Source: Betaproteobacteria bacterium
GTDB taxonomy: Bacteria > Pseudomonadota > Gammaproteobacteria > Burkholderiales > Nitrosomonadaceae
Reading direction: 5' to 3'
DNA: 14,746 nucleotides
Assembly (NCBI GenBank): GCA_022601315.1
Contig: JAHZIU010000002.1
Span: forward strand, 1 to 14,746
Position numbers and translations under genes: made by a program
Part shown: positions 7,186-14,746 of the stretch, piece after piece
How positions within the stretch are numbered: position 1 is the first letter of the stretch
Layout of the letters: each line of letters opens with the position of its first letter
Notes under the pieces: model-generated
What the model was told of the DNA's origin: nothing
The model's input: only the letters and a program-made list of their open reading frames with translations
Database searches by the model: none

Positions 7186-7967
7186 GTAAAATGGTGCTTG
7201 TGTTTTCTATATTTTTGCTTGCACTATTAGCAGGCGGTTGTGTACAGCAACCCATTGAAGGCAGTTTAACAAAGCAGCAACTAGCGAATCGCGCCCAGGA
7301 AAGTGCTAGAATTCATACTGAACTGGCTGCTGAGTATTATTATCGTAGACAATTCAAGATAGCGATTGAAGAAGTTGAAAAAGCACTAGAAGCCGTATCA
7401 AATTATGCGCCGGCCTACAATGTCATGGGTTTGATTAACATGACATTGAATCAAGATCACCAAGCAAAAACAAGTTTTCAGAAAGCAGTAAAGTATGCGC
7501 CTAACGATCCAGAAATAAATAATAATTTTGGTTGGTTCTTGTGTAATCGTTATCCAGATCACATGGATCAGGCCATTAGTCATTTTATGGTGGCATTGGA
7601 AGACCCTTTATATGAGACACCTGAGAAATCGTATGCAAATGCCGGGATTTGTGAACTTAAGCGTGATAATAAAGCAGAATCCTTGAATTTTTTCCGGCAT
7701 GCTTTAGCAATTCAACCTGATTATTCACTTGCTGTAATTGGCATGATAGAAATGGACTTTAAGAATGGTGATTTAGCCGTTGCAAAATCAAAAATTACTG
7801 ATTTCATGCAGCGTTCGCAACCAACACCTGAGAGTTTGTGGTTGGCGGTTCAAATAGAACATGCGACTGGTAATCGTTTGGCTGAAGATAGTTATATGTT
7901 TCAATTACAAAAGCATTTTCCGCATTCTAAAGAGGCCGTAGCCGTGCGTAAGGACGGGTTGAAATAA
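7182..7967 (+). CDS. pilW: Type IV pilus biogenesis/stability lipoprotein (TPR)
   Basis: PilW (also called PilF) is an outer-membrane lipoprotein that helps the PilQ secretin assemble. The 261-residue product has a lipoprotein signal peptide with lipobox L-A-G-G-C, Cys20 being the lipidated residue. Several tetratricopeptide repeats follow from about residue 43 to 190, for example [11 protein letters not shown] and [13 protein letters not shown], the latter typical of this family. GGAGGG at 7170-7175 gives a strong ribosome site. It overlaps rlmN by 4 bp and the rodZ start by 1 bp. This placement between rlmN and rodZ is the conserved beta/gammaproteobacterial order and supports the call. Confidence 0.95.
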   Translation: MSKMVLVFSIFLLALLAGGCVQQPIEGSLTKQQLANRAQESARIHTELAAEYYYRRQFKIAIEEVEKALEAVSNYAPAYNVMGLINMTLNQDHQAKTSFQKAVKYAPNDPEINNNFGWFLCNRYPDHMDQAISHFMVALEDPLYETPEKSYANAGICELKRDNKAESLNFFRHALAIQPDYSLAVIGMIEMDFKNGDLAVAKSKITDFMQRSQPTPESLWLAVQIEHATGNRLAEDSYMFQLQKHFPHSKEAVAVRKDGLK

Positions 7968-9028
7968 TGGATAATTTCGAGAATAAAGATAAAAATGAAG
8001 GTGATAAATTAAACGCTTTAGATACGGAAACCAAAGCTGAAACAGAAACATCCGAAATATCGCCTATTCATGCAGTAGCGGAAACTGATGATTCACAGCG
8101 AATACCAGACGATGAAAGTGCGCAGTTTGCTGGACGTAATGATGGCGATTCATTTACTGATTCCACTTCGTCTGTAGACTCTGAGGAAAAAATGTTGGGG
8201 AATGACCCGGTCGCGGTATTAGAGGCAGCAACTTATACGCCGGGTATCGTACATAGTGTTGGTCATTTATTACGCAATGCCCGACAAGAACGGAATATGA
8301 GTGTAGATGATGTTGCACGCCAACTGCGACTTTCTGTACAACAAGTGGAAGCGATTGAAAGAGAGAATTTCGAAAAATTACCCGGACGCGTTTTTCTACG
8401 TGGCTTTATCCGCAATTATGCAAATCTGGTTAAATTGGATGCTGAGCCAATTATTCAGTTATTACCGGATCAATCTCCGGTCATTTCTCCGGTTGAGCGG
8501 ACGCCATTTAAGATTAAGGAAATTTCGTTTTCTTCCAGCCAGGATAAAAGTGGAAACAGACTGATTTTTTTTGTTATAGCGTTGATTTTTTTTGCGCTTC
8601 TTGTGTATCTGGTTTTTCCAGACGATGGTTGGCGGAACAAATCAGAAGAACGATTTGATACGCCTGTTGAGTTGAATACGGGGCAGACAACGATGCAATT
8701 GGATTTGCCTTTACCTTCTTCTAGCGAAGGTCTGAATGAACGTGACCGATTGGTATCTAAAGATCCAATTTCAGCGTTAAATATTTTTGGCAGTCTATAC
8801 TTTAAATTTTTAGAGGGTGCTCAGATTCAAGTGATTGATGGCAGCGGTGATACCATTTTTGAACAATACAATGCCGCTGGTAGTGTACAAATGATTAGTG
8901 GGAAGCGGCCGTTATTTGTTGTGATTCACAATGCAGCGGGGGTTGAACTCACATATAATGATCGATTAATTGAAATACAACCCTATACCAATGAGCGAGA
9001 TGGTATCGCACGTTTCACGCTAGAATAG
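7967..9028 (+). CDS. rodZ: Cytoskeletal shape protein RodZ
   Basis: RodZ links the MreB cytoskeleton to the cell-wall elongation machinery across the inner membrane. Its HTH (Cro/C1-type) domain at about 97-165 contains L-L-R-N-A-R-Q-E-R-N-M-S and V-F-L-R-G-F-I-R-N-Y-A. One transmembrane helix lies at about 199-218 (starts L-I-F-F-V-I-A-L), and a periplasmic DUF4115-type domain at about 280-350. The N-terminal 95 residues are acidic, low-complexity and rich in Asp, Glu, Ser and Thr, so the HTH domain lies further in than usual. The first start (7967) overlaps the pilW stop and has AAGGA at 7950-7954. A second in-frame ATG at 8192 (Met76) has its own GAGGA (8183-8187), four bases away, and would give a conventional 278-residue RodZ. 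Which start is used, or both, cannot be decided here. Confidence 0.95.
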   Translation: MDNFENKDKNEGDKLNALDTETKAETETSEISPIHAVAETDDSQRIPDDESAQFAGRNDGDSFTDSTSSVDSEEKMLGNDPVAVLEAATYTPGIVHSVGHLLRNARQERNMSVDDVARQLRLSVQQVEAIERENFEKLPGRVFLRGFIRNYANLVKLDAEPIIQLLPDQSPVISPVERTPFKIKEISFSSSQDKSGNRLIFFVIALIFFALLVYLVFPDDGWRNKSEERFDTPVELNTGQTTMQLDLPLPSSSEGLNERDRLVSKDPISALNIFGSLYFKFLEGAQIQVIDGSGDTIFEQYNAAGSVQMISGKRPLFVVIHNAAGVELTYNDRLIEIQPYTNERDGIARFTLE

Positions 9029-9090
9029 TTATCAACTTTACAGTATTCACTGCTTATAAACTCAATAGATTTATATAATAAAAAATAGTT

Positions 9091-10329
9091 ATGTCTCAAA
9101 ATAATTTATCGTCACAAAGGCGTTCAAGTGTTGGTGTTCAGATTGGCTCAATTCAGATTGGCGGTGGCGCGCCGGTTGTCGTGCAGTCAATGACTAATAC
9201 GGATACGGTTGATGAAATCGCTACGGTGGAGCAAGTTTCAAAGCTTGCGCGTGCCGGCTCTGAGTTAGTGCGTATTACTGTTAATTCCATGGAAGCAGCC
9301 AAGGCGGTTCCAGGCATTCGCGCACGACTTGATGATATGGGTTGTCATGTGCCGCTGGTTGGTGATTTCCATTTTAATGGTCACAAATTGCTCACCAGTT
9401 ATCCGGATTGTGCTAAATCACTGGCAAAATTTCGTATTAACCCAGGAAATGTCGGCAAAGGAAAAAAGCGCGACGAACAATTTTCAATACTGATTGAGTC
9501 CGCTTGTAAATATGATAAAGCCGTTCGCATTGGCGTCAACTGGGGTAGCCTCGATCCGGAAATGCTGGCGCGTATCATGGATCAAAACGCCAGCTCAAAT
9601 GATCCGCAGGATGCCAGCTATGTCATGCGGGAAGCATTGATTACTTCTGCATTGGAAAGTGCCAGTAAGGCGGAAGAAATTGGTCTTAGTCGCGATAAAA
9701 TCGTGTTGTCTTGCAAGGTGAGTGGCGTACAGGATTTGATTTCTGTTTATCGCGAATTGGCTGCGCGTTGTGATTATGCATTGCATTTAGGATTAACCGA
9801 AGCAGGTATGGGTTCCAAAGGTATTGTTGCCTCGACAGCAGCGCTTTCCGTGTTATTACAGGAAGGCATTGGCGATACCATTCGTATTTCATTAACGCCA
9901 GAGCCCGGTGGCTCTCGTTCCCGTGAAGTGATTGTGGCGCAAGAGATTTTGCAAACCATGGGATTGCGCGCATTTGTTCCGTTGGTTGCTGCATGTCCAG
10001 GCTGTGGCCGGACCACCAGCACTTACTTCCAGGAATTGGCGGGAAGTATTCAGGATTATGTGCGTGATGAAATGATCGTTTGGCGAGAGCAGTATATTGG
10101 GGTGGAGAATATGTCACTGGCTGTTATGGGTTGCGTCGTGAATGGTCCTGGTGAAAGTAAACATGCAAATATTGGGATTAGTCTGCCTGGTTCAGGCGAA
10201 AATCCAGTGGCACCGGTTTATGTTGATGGCGAAAAAGTGGTGACCTTAAAAGGTGATAATATCGCCGCAGAATTTCGACAGATTGTTGATGAATATGTCA
10301 GCGAGAAGTATCCGAGAAAAGTCAGCTAA
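9091..10329 (+). CDS. ispG: 4-hydroxy-3-methylbut-2-enyl-diphosphate synthase
   Basis: IspG catalyses the penultimate step of the MEP isoprenoid pathway: reductive ring opening of 2-C-methyl-D-erythritol 2,4-cyclodiphosphate to HMBPP with a 4Fe-4S cluster. Cluster ligands are Cys302 and Cys305 in A-C-P-G-C-G-R-T and Cys348 in [10 protein letters not shown], with Glu355 as the expected fourth ligand. At 412 residues it is longer than the 372 of E. coli; the extra length appears to lie in the middle (around 160-200), as in betaproteobacterial forms I recall. The ATG at 9091 has no evident Shine-Dalgarno sequence. A TATAAT at 9074-9079 in the 62-bp gap after rodZ is too close to the start for an ordinary leader. 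The stop overlaps the hisS start by 1 bp. Confidence 0.98.
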   Translation: MSQNNLSSQRRSSVGVQIGSIQIGGGAPVVVQSMTNTDTVDEIATVEQVSKLARAGSELVRITVNSMEAAKAVPGIRARLDDMGCHVPLVGDFHFNGHKLLTSYPDCAKSLAKFRINPGNVGKGKKRDEQFSILIESACKYDKAVRIGVNWGSLDPEMLARIMDQNASSNDPQDASYVMREALITSALESASKAEEIGLSRDKIVLSCKVSGVQDLISVYRELAARCDYALHLGLTEAGMGSKGIVASTAALSVLLQEGIGDTIRISLTPEPGGSRSREVIVAQEILQTMGLRAFVPLVAACPGCGRTTSTYFQELAGSIQDYVRDEMIVWREQYIGVENMSLAVMGCVVNGPGESKHANIGISLPGSGENPVAPVYVDGEKVVTLKGDNIAAEFRQIVDEYVSEKYPRKVS

Positions 10330-11609
10330 TGGCTAAAGGTGTTAAGGCAATCCGCGGGATGAATGACATCCTGCCGGAAGAGTCGTATCAATGGGAGTTC
10401 TTTGAGCAGACAATCCAAGCGTGGCTGGCCACCTATGGCTATCGGAATATTCGAACGCCTATTGTAGAGCAAACTGATTTATTTGTTCGATCTATTGGTG
10501 AAGTGACAGATATTGTTGAGAAGGAGATGTACACATTTGTAGATCATCTCAATAATGACCATTTGGCATTACGTCCTGAAGGTACTGCATCGTGCGTGCG
10601 TGCGGTTGTTGAGCATAATTTGTTATATGCAAGCCCACAAAGGCTGTATTATTCGGGTCCGATGTTTCGGCATGAGCGACCGCAAAAAGGACGTTACCGA
10701 CAATTTCACCAGGTGGGTGTGGAGGCATTGGGCTTCGTCGGTCCGGATATTGATGCCGAGCTTATTATCATGTGTGCACGCTTATGGGAGATGCTGGGGA
10801 TTTCTGGTTTGCGACTGGAGATTGGCACGCTGGGAAATGCTGAGTCAAGAGCACTCCATCGTGCACGTTTAATCAAGTATTTTGAACAGTATGAAGATGC
10901 ATTGGATGAAGAGGCACGCCGTCGATTGCATACCAATCCATTGCGCATACTGGATAGTAAAAACCCAAAAATGCATGACCTTATTGCGGGTGCGCCAAAG
11001 TTGATTGATGATTTAGACGAAGAATCCCGCATTCATTTTGAGACTTTGCAGCATATCCTGCGGAACCAAGGTGTTGATTTTGAAATTAACGGGCGCCTGG
11101 TAAGGGGACTGGATTATTACAACAGCACGGTGTTTGAATGGGTAACCGATAGGTTGGGTGCGCAGGGTACAGTATGTGCAGGTGGGCGTTATGATGGCTT
11201 AATTGAACAGATTGGTGGCAAGCCGGCCCCAGCGTGTGGTTTTGCTATGGGAGTTGAGCGCTTGCTGAGCTTAATGTCGGAATGTGGTGGAGAATTATTG
11301 CGACCCGTACCGGATGTCTATATTGTGCACCAAGGTGAAACAGTGATTGATTTTGCTTGGAAAACTGCGGAATTTTTGCGCAATGAGGGACTCAAAGCGA
11401 TTTTACATTGTGGTGGCGGTAGTTTTAAATCACAAATGAAAAAGGCGGATGCCAGTGGTGCGCGTTATGCAGTGATTATTGGAGATGACGAAGTGCTGGC
11501 GCAGCAGGTGACGATTAAGTCATTACGTGAAGTTTCAAATCAGGCCAGTGTTGCGTTGGGTGCAGTGGTTGATTTGATAAAGAACAATCGTAACGAAAAA
11601 AGTAATTAG
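10329..11609 (+). CDS. hisS: Histidyl-tRNA synthetase
   Basis: HisS charges tRNA-His with histidine in the cytoplasm and is a class II aminoacyl-tRNA synthetase. Seen in order are the N-terminal [10 protein letters not shown] (7-16), L-R-P-E-G-T (81-86), motif 2 around [14 protein letters not shown] (113-126), the histidine-specific R-G-L-D-Y-Y (259-264), and motif 3 G-F-A-M-G-V-E-R (304-311). A C-terminal anticodon-binding domain runs from about 330. The length of 426 is normal. The start codon overlaps the ispG stop (TAATG) and has only a weak ribosome site, so translation is probably coupled to ispG. Confidence 0.98.
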   Translation: MAKGVKAIRGMNDILPEESYQWEFFEQTIQAWLATYGYRNIRTPIVEQTDLFVRSIGEVTDIVEKEMYTFVDHLNNDHLALRPEGTASCVRAVVEHNLLYASPQRLYYSGPMFRHERPQKGRYRQFHQVGVEALGFVGPDIDAELIIMCARLWEMLGISGLRLEIGTLGNAESRALHRARLIKYFEQYEDALDEEARRRLHTNPLRILDSKNPKMHDLIAGAPKLIDDLDEESRIHFETLQHILRNQGVDFEINGRLVRGLDYYNSTVFEWVTDRLGAQGTVCAGGRYDGLIEQIGGKPAPACGFAMGVERLLSLMSECGGELLRPVPDVYIVHQGETVIDFAWKTAEFLRNEGLKAILHCGGGSFKSQMKKADASGARYAVIIGDDEVLAQQVTIKSLREVSNQASVALGAVVDLIKNNRNEKSN

Positions 11610-11637
11610 AAATTTGTAATCAACTCAGGAAGAAATA

Positions 11638-12276
11638 ATGGCGACATATAATCTCGAAGAGCAAGATAAATTAGATAGCTTAAAAACATGGTGGGACAAG
11701 TTTGGAACTGCGGTTACCATAGTCATAACCACATTGGTGGTCACCATTGGCGGCACTAAAATGTGGGAATACTACCAACGCACGCAGGCGCACCAAGCGG
11801 CTGATCTGTATGTTTTGTTGCAGCAAGTAAAAGCAACCAGCGAAGTGAACAGAATTAATGACGCGGCATATTTACTAACCGAAGGTTTTTCGTCAAGTGG
11901 TTATGCACCACGCGCCGCATTGATCGCTGCAGCTGCTAATATCGAGGCTGGTGAAACGAAACGCGCTCAAGAACATTTGCAGTGGATCCTGGATAATGCC
12001 AAAGAAGAAGAGATGCATGATCTGGCGCGTTTGCGTATAGCTGGAGTTTTGTTGGACGAAGGAGACTATGATGCTGCATTGCGTCAACTAAATACAAAGC
12101 ATGGTGAGTCTTATGCCGGCCTCTATGCAGATCTCAGGGGCGACGTGTTTGTCGCTGCAGAAAAATTTGAAGAGGCTCGTCAAGCTTATCAAACAGCAAT
12201 AGTAAAATTAAATAAAAGTAATAGCTACTTTAATATTGTGCAAATGAAATTGGATGCGTTGGGTGATTCAGACTAG
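11638..12276 (+). CDS. yfgM: YfgM-like ancillary SecYEG translocon protein (TPR)
   Basis: The 212-residue product has a short cytoplasmic N-terminus (M-A-T-Y-N-L-E-E-Q-D-K-L-D, typical of the family), one transmembrane helix at about 23-40, and a periplasmic TPR-like domain. In E. coli YfgM associates with SecYEG and the chaperone PpiD and aids periplasmic folding; that role is transferred here by family and position. The ATG at 11638 has AGGA at 11627-11630. Spacing is 28 bp after hisS and 21 bp before bamB, the same neighbours as in E. coli. Confidence 0.93.
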   Translation: MATYNLEEQDKLDSLKTWWDKFGTAVTIVITTLVVTIGGTKMWEYYQRTQAHQAADLYVLLQQVKATSEVNRINDAAYLLTEGFSSSGYAPRAALIAAAANIEAGETKRAQEHLQWILDNAKEEEMHDLARLRIAGVLLDEGDYDAALRQLNTKHGESYAGLYADLRGDVFVAAEKFEEARQAYQTAIVKLNKSNSYFNIVQMKLDALGDSD

Positions 12277-12297
12277 TCATATAAGAGAATTGCTGAA

Positions 12298-13509
12298 TTG
12301 AAATTTTTTGTATCTTTGCGACAATTTTCATTATGGGTGATGATGGCGTTTTTGCTGAGTGGATGCAGCAATTTACCCGGTATGAAAATGTTTGATGATT
12401 TTGGTCGTCAGATTGGTGGTTTGTTTATTAGTGAAGAAAAAATTGAAATTGATGAAGAGGAATTAGAAGCGCTAAAAGCGTTGGACCCTATACCACTAGT
12501 ATGGAAAAGTAGTCTGGGTGATAGTGAAGTTGCTGTGTTTTCACTGGCTTATAACGATGGTGCTTTGTATGCCGCCGATGAAGACGGCCAGTTAGTAAGT
12601 TTTGATTCCGCCAGCGGTGAGCAGTTGTGGCGCAATAATACCAAGCAAAAATTCTCAGGTGGTGTGGGTGTTGGTGACGGCATGGTTCTGGTGGGTAGTT
12701 TCAAAGGGGAAGTGTTTGCTTATAATGAATCTGGTCATCAATTATGGAAGGCAAAAGTTTCCAGTGAAGTTTTAAGTCCTCCGCAGGCGGACAGTGGTAT
12801 GGTCGTCGTGCGTACGGTAGATGCGCGCATTTTTGGTTTGGACGCAATTGACGGCTCACGTAAATGGGTTTATCAGGGGGCGACGCCTTCATTAACGGTA
12901 CGCAGTGCAGCAGGTGCAACCATTTCACAGGTTGCGGGTGCGGTTTTTGCCGGTTTTGCTGGCGGTAAGATGGCCGCGATGAGCTTATTTAACGGTAATG
13001 TCGGCTGGGAAGCTGCTGTGTCGCAACCAAGAGGAGTTACCGAACTAGAAAGAATGACGGATGTCACCAGTTTGCCGGTAATTGACGATCAAATTGTGTG
13101 TGCAGTTGCGTACCAGGGCCGTGTGGCCTGTTTTGAAATTAGTAATGGGGTGCAACTCTGGACACGTGAATCATCCAGCAACGCTGGATTGGCAATGGAT
13201 AATGACTATATTTATGTCAGTGAAGAAGATGGTGTGGTGGCTGCTTATGATAAAAGGAGCGGCGCTGGTATGTGGAAGCAAAGCCGTCTGGGTAGTAAGA
13301 ATTTAACCGCGCCATTAGTCAGCGGACATTATATTGTGGTGGGAGATGACCAGGGCTTTGTCAGTTTATTAAGAAATTATGATGGCGTAGTGTTAGCGCG
13401 TGCAGCAACCGATGGCAGCCCAATCTTGACAACGCCGCAATCAATGCCGGATGGGTTTGCAGTACAAACATTTAAAGGCGGTATTTACACATTTAGTAAC
13501 AAATTCTAG
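12298..13509 (+). CDS. bamB: Outer membrane assembly lipoprotein BamB
   Basis: BamB is the beta-propeller lipoprotein of the BAM complex, which folds beta-barrel proteins into the outer membrane. The 403-residue product has a signal peptide with lipobox L-L-S-G-C (Cys23 lipidated). Repeated PQQ-like propeller blades follow, marked by A-x-D-x-x-x-G-x-x-x-W patterns such as S-A-S-G-E-Q-L-W-R, I-D-G-S-R-K-W-V-Y and R-S-G-A-G-M-W-K. The start is TTG at 12298. It is the only nearby start that leaves a complete basic-hydrophobic-lipobox leader, and AAGAGA (12283-12288) lies nine bases upstream. The first ATG (Met15) would cut the signal peptide. The gene ends the tight run; der follows only after a 388-bp gap. 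Confidence 0.97.
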   Translation: MKFFVSLRQFSLWVMMAFLLSGCSNLPGMKMFDDFGRQIGGLFISEEKIEIDEEELEALKALDPIPLVWKSSLGDSEVAVFSLAYNDGALYAADEDGQLVSFDSASGEQLWRNNTKQKFSGGVGVGDGMVLVGSFKGEVFAYNESGHQLWKAKVSSEVLSPPQADSGMVVVRTVDARIFGLDAIDGSRKWVYQGATPSLTVRSAAGATISQVAGAVFAGFAGGKMAAMSLFNGNVGWEAAVSQPRGVTELERMTDVTSLPVIDDQIVCAVAYQGRVACFEISNGVQLWTRESSSNAGLAMDNDYIYVSEEDGVVAAYDKRSGAGMWKQSRLGSKNLTAPLVSGHYIVVGDDQGFVSLLRNYDGVVLARAATDGSPILTTPQSMPDGFAVQTFKGGIYTFSNKF

Positions 13510-13605
13510 AGCCAAAATAAAATTGGGATCGCCCACAAGTTGATTCCTTTCCATTTGAAAGATTTGTTGGTGGTACTATACCGCTTACTTTCCTAAAAAG
13601 TGTAT

Positions 13606-13639
13606 CTAGTACTCTTTAACTTGATCTTTTAGGATACAG
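13606..13639 (+). repeat. Left terminal inverted repeat of the bamB-der element
   Basis: Begins CTAGTACTCTTTAACTTGAT and ends in TTTTAGGATACAG. It matches the reverse complement of 13836-13870 except for one mismatch and one missing base near positions 10-13 of the repeat. Confidence 0.9.
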
Positions 13640-13835
13640 TTAGCTTTTCAACGTACTGGCAAGGCAGGTCTTGCAGGCAATGGCCACTCCTTGTCAAAAG
13701 ATCTAACACCGCTAGTGGCGGTGAAAAGCTAACCCACAGGGCGCTCACAAGATGTCCCGTCACTGTGTTGCAGCACTTGCGAATGGAATAACCATTGGCT
13801 GCGTACTGTGACTTGTGACGAACACCTTGTAAGCG

Positions 13836-13870
13836 CTGTATCCTAAAAGATCAAGTTGAAGGAGTACTAG
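13836..13870 (-). repeat. Right terminal inverted repeat of the bamB-der element
   Basis: Begins CTGTATCCTAAAAGATCAAG on the plus strand and ends in GAGTACTAG. It is the partner of 13606-13639. Its outer end lies 27 bp before the der start codon. Confidence 0.9.
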
Positions 13871-13884
13871 CATGCACTGCTATA
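13856..13884 (+). promoter_or_regulatory. Speculative der promoter using the repeat end as -35
   Basis: TTGAAG (13856-13861) lies in the right terminal repeat, and GCTATA (13879-13884) lies 17 bp further in the flanking DNA. The -10 match is poor and the predicted transcript would start only a few bases before the der ATG, so this is a weak candidate. Confidence 0.2.
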
Positions 13885-13897
13885 GCAACATAAAACC

Positions 13898-14746
13898 ATG
13901 AAACCCACACTTGTCTTAGTAGGCCGGCCCAATGTCGGAAAATCAACCTTATTTAATCGCCTGACACGTAGCCGCGATGCGATTGTTGCAGATATTCCTG
14001 GTTTAACACGTGACCGTCATTATGGTCATGGCAGAGTGGGGGATAAACCCTATTTAGTCATGGATACCGGTGGTTTTGAGCCGGTTGTCAAGGAAGGCAT
14101 TATGCATGCCATGGCAAAACAAACATTGCAGGCTGTGGATGAAGCCGACAAGGTGTTGTTTATTGTTGATGGTCGTCAGGGCATTACTTCGCAAGATAAA
14201 ATTATTGCGGAACAATTGCGTAAAACGGGCCAAAAACTATTATTGGTTGTGAATAAAACTGAAGGCATGGCGACTGCTGTTGTGACCGCCGAGTTTTTTG
14301 AATTGGGTTTGGGAGATCCTTGTGCCGTATCTGCAATGCACGGTGATAACATTAATGATTTGGCTGAATTGGCCTTAATAGATTTCCCGTCAGCGGAAGA
14401 ACCAGCGCAAAGTAAGCACCCAAAAATTGCAATTGTAGGCCGTCCAAATGTCGGTAAATCGACGCTCATTAATACTTTGCTTGGCGAAGAGCGGGTTATT
14501 GCATTTGATGAGCCGGGTACAACGCGCGACAGTATTTATATAGATTTCGAGCATAATGACAAAAGCTACACCCTAATTGACACAGCCGGTTTGCGGCGGC
14601 GTGGTCGGGTGAATGAAACAGTAGAAAAATTCTCAGCGATTAAAACATTGCAAACTGTAGAAGATGCTAATGTCGTTGTATTGGTATTGGATGCCAGAGA
14701 GGAAATCTCCGACCAGGATGCGCATATTGCAGGTTTTATATTAGAA
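13898..14746 (+). CDS. der: Ribosome-assembly GTPase Der (EngA), 3' end outside window
   Basis: Der has two tandem GTPase domains and a C-terminal KH-like domain and is required for 50S subunit maturation. The first 283 codons are present and remain open to the window edge. Domain 1 shows G-R-P-N-V-G-K-S (9-16), D-T-G-G (56-59) and an N-K-T-E G4 motif (119-122), where many GTPases have N-K-x-D. Domain 2 shows G-R-P-N-V-G-K-S starting at Gly181 and D-T-A-G (228-231). The ATG at 13898 gives the normal Der N-terminus ([11 protein letters not shown]) but lacks a Shine-Dalgarno sequence. The gene lies just behind a MITE-like element that separates it from bamB. Confidence 0.97.
   Translation, partial: MKPTLVLVGRPNVGKSTLFNRLTRSRDAIVADIPGLTRDRHYGHGRVGDKPYLVMDTGGFEPVVKEGIMHAMAKQTLQAVDEADKVLFIVDGRQGITSQDKIIAEQLRKTGQKLLLVVNKTEGMATAVVTAEFFELGLGDPCAVSAMHGDNINDLAELALIDFPSAEEPAQSKHPKIAIVGRPNVGKSTLINTLLGEERVIAFDEPGTTRDSIYIDFEHNDKSYTLIDTAGLRRRGRVNETVEKFSAIKTLQTVEDANVVVLVLDAREEISDQDAHIAGFILE

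Larger units (their letters stand above)
13606..13870. mobile_element. MITE-like element with ~34-bp inverted repeats and three-way-junction fold
   Basis: The 34-base left end and 35-base right end are reverse complements with one mismatch and one extra base. Both ends read (C)TA-GTACTC inward, so the element may be GTACTC...GAGTAC flanked by duplicated TA (13607-13608 and 13868-13869), as expected of IS630/Tc1-mariner-type insertion. Inside, TTAGCTTTTCA (13640-13650) pairs with TGAAAAGCTAA (13722-13732) to form one arm. A second arm pairs 13741-13755 with 13822-13836 (13 of 15), continuing with CGTCAC (13758-13763) and GTGACG (13815-13820) to a hairpin tip (AATGG 13782-13786 with CCATT 13792-13796). 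Together with the terminal stem this is a three-way junction. No protein is encoded. It sits between two genes normally close together. Confidence 0.8.
13510..13897. other. 388-bp bamB-der gap, mostly a MITE-like element
   Basis: The first 96 bp after bamB show no clear terminator or gene. They contain TCCTAAAA (13591-13598), complementary to TTTTAGGA (13627-13634) inside the left terminal repeat, which allows an alternative hairpin. The next 265 bp are the repeat element listed separately. The last 27 bp before der hold no recognisable Shine-Dalgarno sequence. Confidence 0.85.

Noticed and set aside
9037..9079. Promoter in the rodZ-ispG gap (TTTACA 9037, TATAAA 9055, TATAAT 9074)
   Set aside because: No pair of these boxes has a workable spacing (12 or 31 bp), and the last would leave almost no leader before ispG.
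13639..13740. Integron attC-like site in the bamB-der element
   Set aside because: ATCTAAC at 13701-13707 fits the R-Y-Y-Y-A-A-C core, but no matching G-T-T-R-R-R-Y partner is correctly placed and no integrase or cassette is present.
14070..14469. Short ORFs on both strands within the der region
   Set aside because: They lie inside the der frame, which runs open from 13898 to the window end with clear GTPase motifs.
1..14746. CRISPR arrays, tRNA or rRNA genes, phage or defence systems
   Set aside because: No regularly spaced direct repeats, cloverleaf sequences or recognisable proteins of these kinds were seen on either strand.

Overview
The window looks like a chromosomal segment of an AT-leaning betaproteobacterium. 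The main evidence is the conserved run ndk - rlmN - pilW - rodZ - ispG - hisS - yfgM - bamB - der, and the protein texture suggests a Nitrosomonas-like member of the Nitrosomonadales. That genus-level guess is an inference from gene order and recalled family features, not from a search. No rRNA, tRNA, CRISPR array, phage gene or intact transposase gene is visible.

Left part (1-5384), an accessory mixture. An unrecognised membrane-anchored or exported protein (154-816) is followed by a secreted matrixin-like zinc metalloprotease (863-2263) with a zinc site and Met-turn unusually far apart. A 558-bp non-coding gap follows. It holds a MITE-like element with perfect 19-bp terminal inverted repeats (2443-2684) and, near its end, a 14-bp perfect palindrome. 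A small two-helix membrane protein with a decayed zinc-ribbon start (2822-3247) comes next. Then comes inorganic pyrophosphatase on the minus strand (ppa, 3310-3858), which shares a short divergent promoter region with a DUF3025-like gene (3936-4760). A periplasmic rhodanese-like protein (4956-5384) closes this part.

Right part (5635-14746), a housekeeping operon. Eight genes from ndk to bamB lie on the plus strand with overlaps of 1-4 bp or gaps of at most 62 bp. They cover nucleotide balance (Ndk), 23S rRNA/tRNA A2503/A37 methylation (RlmN), type IV pilus assembly (PilW), cell shape (RodZ), isoprenoid synthesis (IspG), histidyl-tRNA charging (HisS), periplasmic folding at the Sec translocon (YfgM) and outer-membrane protein assembly (BamB). 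An extended -10 promoter stands just before ndk.

The expected next gene, der (ribosome-assembly GTPase, cut by the window end), is separated from bamB by 388 bp. Most of that gap is a second MITE-like element (13606-13870) with ~34-bp terminal inverted repeats flanked by TA dinucleotides. Its interior can fold into two arms, giving a three-way junction. This insertion inside an otherwise tight conserved gene cluster is the most notable structure in the window. I found no convincing new multi-gene system; the two non-autonomous elements and the split-site metalloprotease are the best leads.
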